Shown: positions 6,652-6,878 of the stretch, piece after piece | How the letters are laid out: the number at the start of each line of letters is the position of its first letter | Numbering within the stretch: the first letter of the stretch is position 1 | Source: Sandarakinorhabdus sp. | GTDB lineage: Bacteria > Pseudomonadota > Alphaproteobacteria > Sphingomonadales > Sphingomonadaceae | Assembly (NCBI GenBank): GCA_025458465.1 | Contig: JALOSK010000166.1 | Location: 1 to 6,878, forward strand | DNA length: 6,878 nt | Direction: 5' to 3' | Notes under the pieces: generated by a model | What the model was told of the DNA's origin: nothing | The model's database searches: none | The model's input: only the letters and a program-made list of their open reading frames with translations | Program-made: the position numbers and the translations under genes

Positions 6652-6878
6652 ATGGCCAGCTTCACCTATTTCGATGGCAGCGATGAACTGGAAACCTATC
6701 TGGCCCTGCCGGATGGCGCTGGCCCGTTCCCGTGCGTGCTGATCGCGCCCAACTGGGTGGGGCAGACGGCCGGCGACAACCAGGTGGCCGATCGCCTGGC
6801 CGCGCTGGGCTATGCCGCGCTCGCCATCGATGTCTATGGCAAGGGCCGGCGCGGTGATCCGGCCGGGGACAACAGCCA
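6652..6878 (+). CDS. Dienelactone hydrolase family protein, 3'-truncated by window edge
   Basis: The ATG at 6652 follows a GGAGG ribosome site (6642-6646) with 5-base spacing, 11 bases after the ATPase stop, so the two genes probably share a transcript. The frame stays open for 75 codons to the window end. The visible N-terminus (MASFTYFDGSDELETYLALP, then PFPCVLIAPNWVGQ, residues 25-38, and LAALGYAALAIDVYGKG) is the first part of the alpha/beta-hydrolase fold typical of dienelactone-hydrolase-like proteins in sphingomonads. The catalytic Cys/Ser, Asp and His lie beyond the window and cannot be checked. Where, as I recall, true dienelactone hydrolases carry a glutamate near residue 36, this protein reads APNW. 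That suggests a general esterase-like relative rather than a chlorocatechol-pathway enzyme. Confidence 0.85.
   Translation, partial: MASFTYFDGSDELETYLALPDGAGPFPCVLIAPNWVGQTAGDNQVADRLAALGYAALAIDVYGKGRRGDPAGDNS

Overview
The window looks like a GC-rich alphaproteobacterial chromosome segment, most likely from a sphingomonad (Sphingomonadales). The main reasons are the two proteins that end in a PEPxxWA-type exosortase sorting signal, the split glycine dehydrogenase (gcvPA/gcvPB) and the sphingomonad-like protein sequences throughout. No rRNA, tRNA, CRISPR array, insertion sequence, phage gene or origin is visible. No stretch of more than about 210 bases lacks a gene.

Layout. (1) Positions 2-2772, plus strand: the end of a glycine-cleavage operon, with gcvPA (5' end outside the window) overlapping gcvPB by ATGA. 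The two subunits form the PLP-dependent P-protein, which decarboxylates glycine and passes the aminomethyl group to lipoyl-GcvH. GcvPB appears to lack the glycine-rich loop that normally follows its PLP lysine. Its stop codon forms the loop of a perfect 11-bp GC hairpin. (2) Positions 2806-4579, minus strand: two tandem paralogous secreted proteins with signal peptides and C-terminal PEPxxWA sorting tails, converging on gcvPB. A strong intrinsic terminator separates them, so each is probably its own transcription unit. The leader of the first can be drawn as a compact 7+7 bp H-type RNA pseudoknot just before its ribosome binding site. A near-consensus CtrA-like box lies upstream of the second. 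(3) Positions 4709-5907, minus strand: tesA (periplasmic SGNH esterase) overlapping thpR (2H RNA 2',3'-cyclic phosphodiesterase) by TGATG. (4) Positions 5936-6878, plus strand, divergent from tesA: a LolD/YbbA-type ABC ATPase followed 11 bp later by the start of a dienelactone-hydrolase-family gene that runs off the window.

How it fits together. The glycine-cleavage genes are core one-carbon metabolism. The PEPxxWA pair are probable surface or exopolymer-associated proteins that need an exosortase encoded elsewhere. The tesA / ABC ATPase divergent pair recalls the tesA-ybbA arrangement of other Proteobacteria, but the FtsX-like permease expected after the ATPase is replaced here by a hydrolase.

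Most of the window is ordinary. The items most worth a second look are the GcvPB loop deletion, the putative leader pseudoknot, and the stop-codon hairpin. No wholly new multi-gene system is evident.
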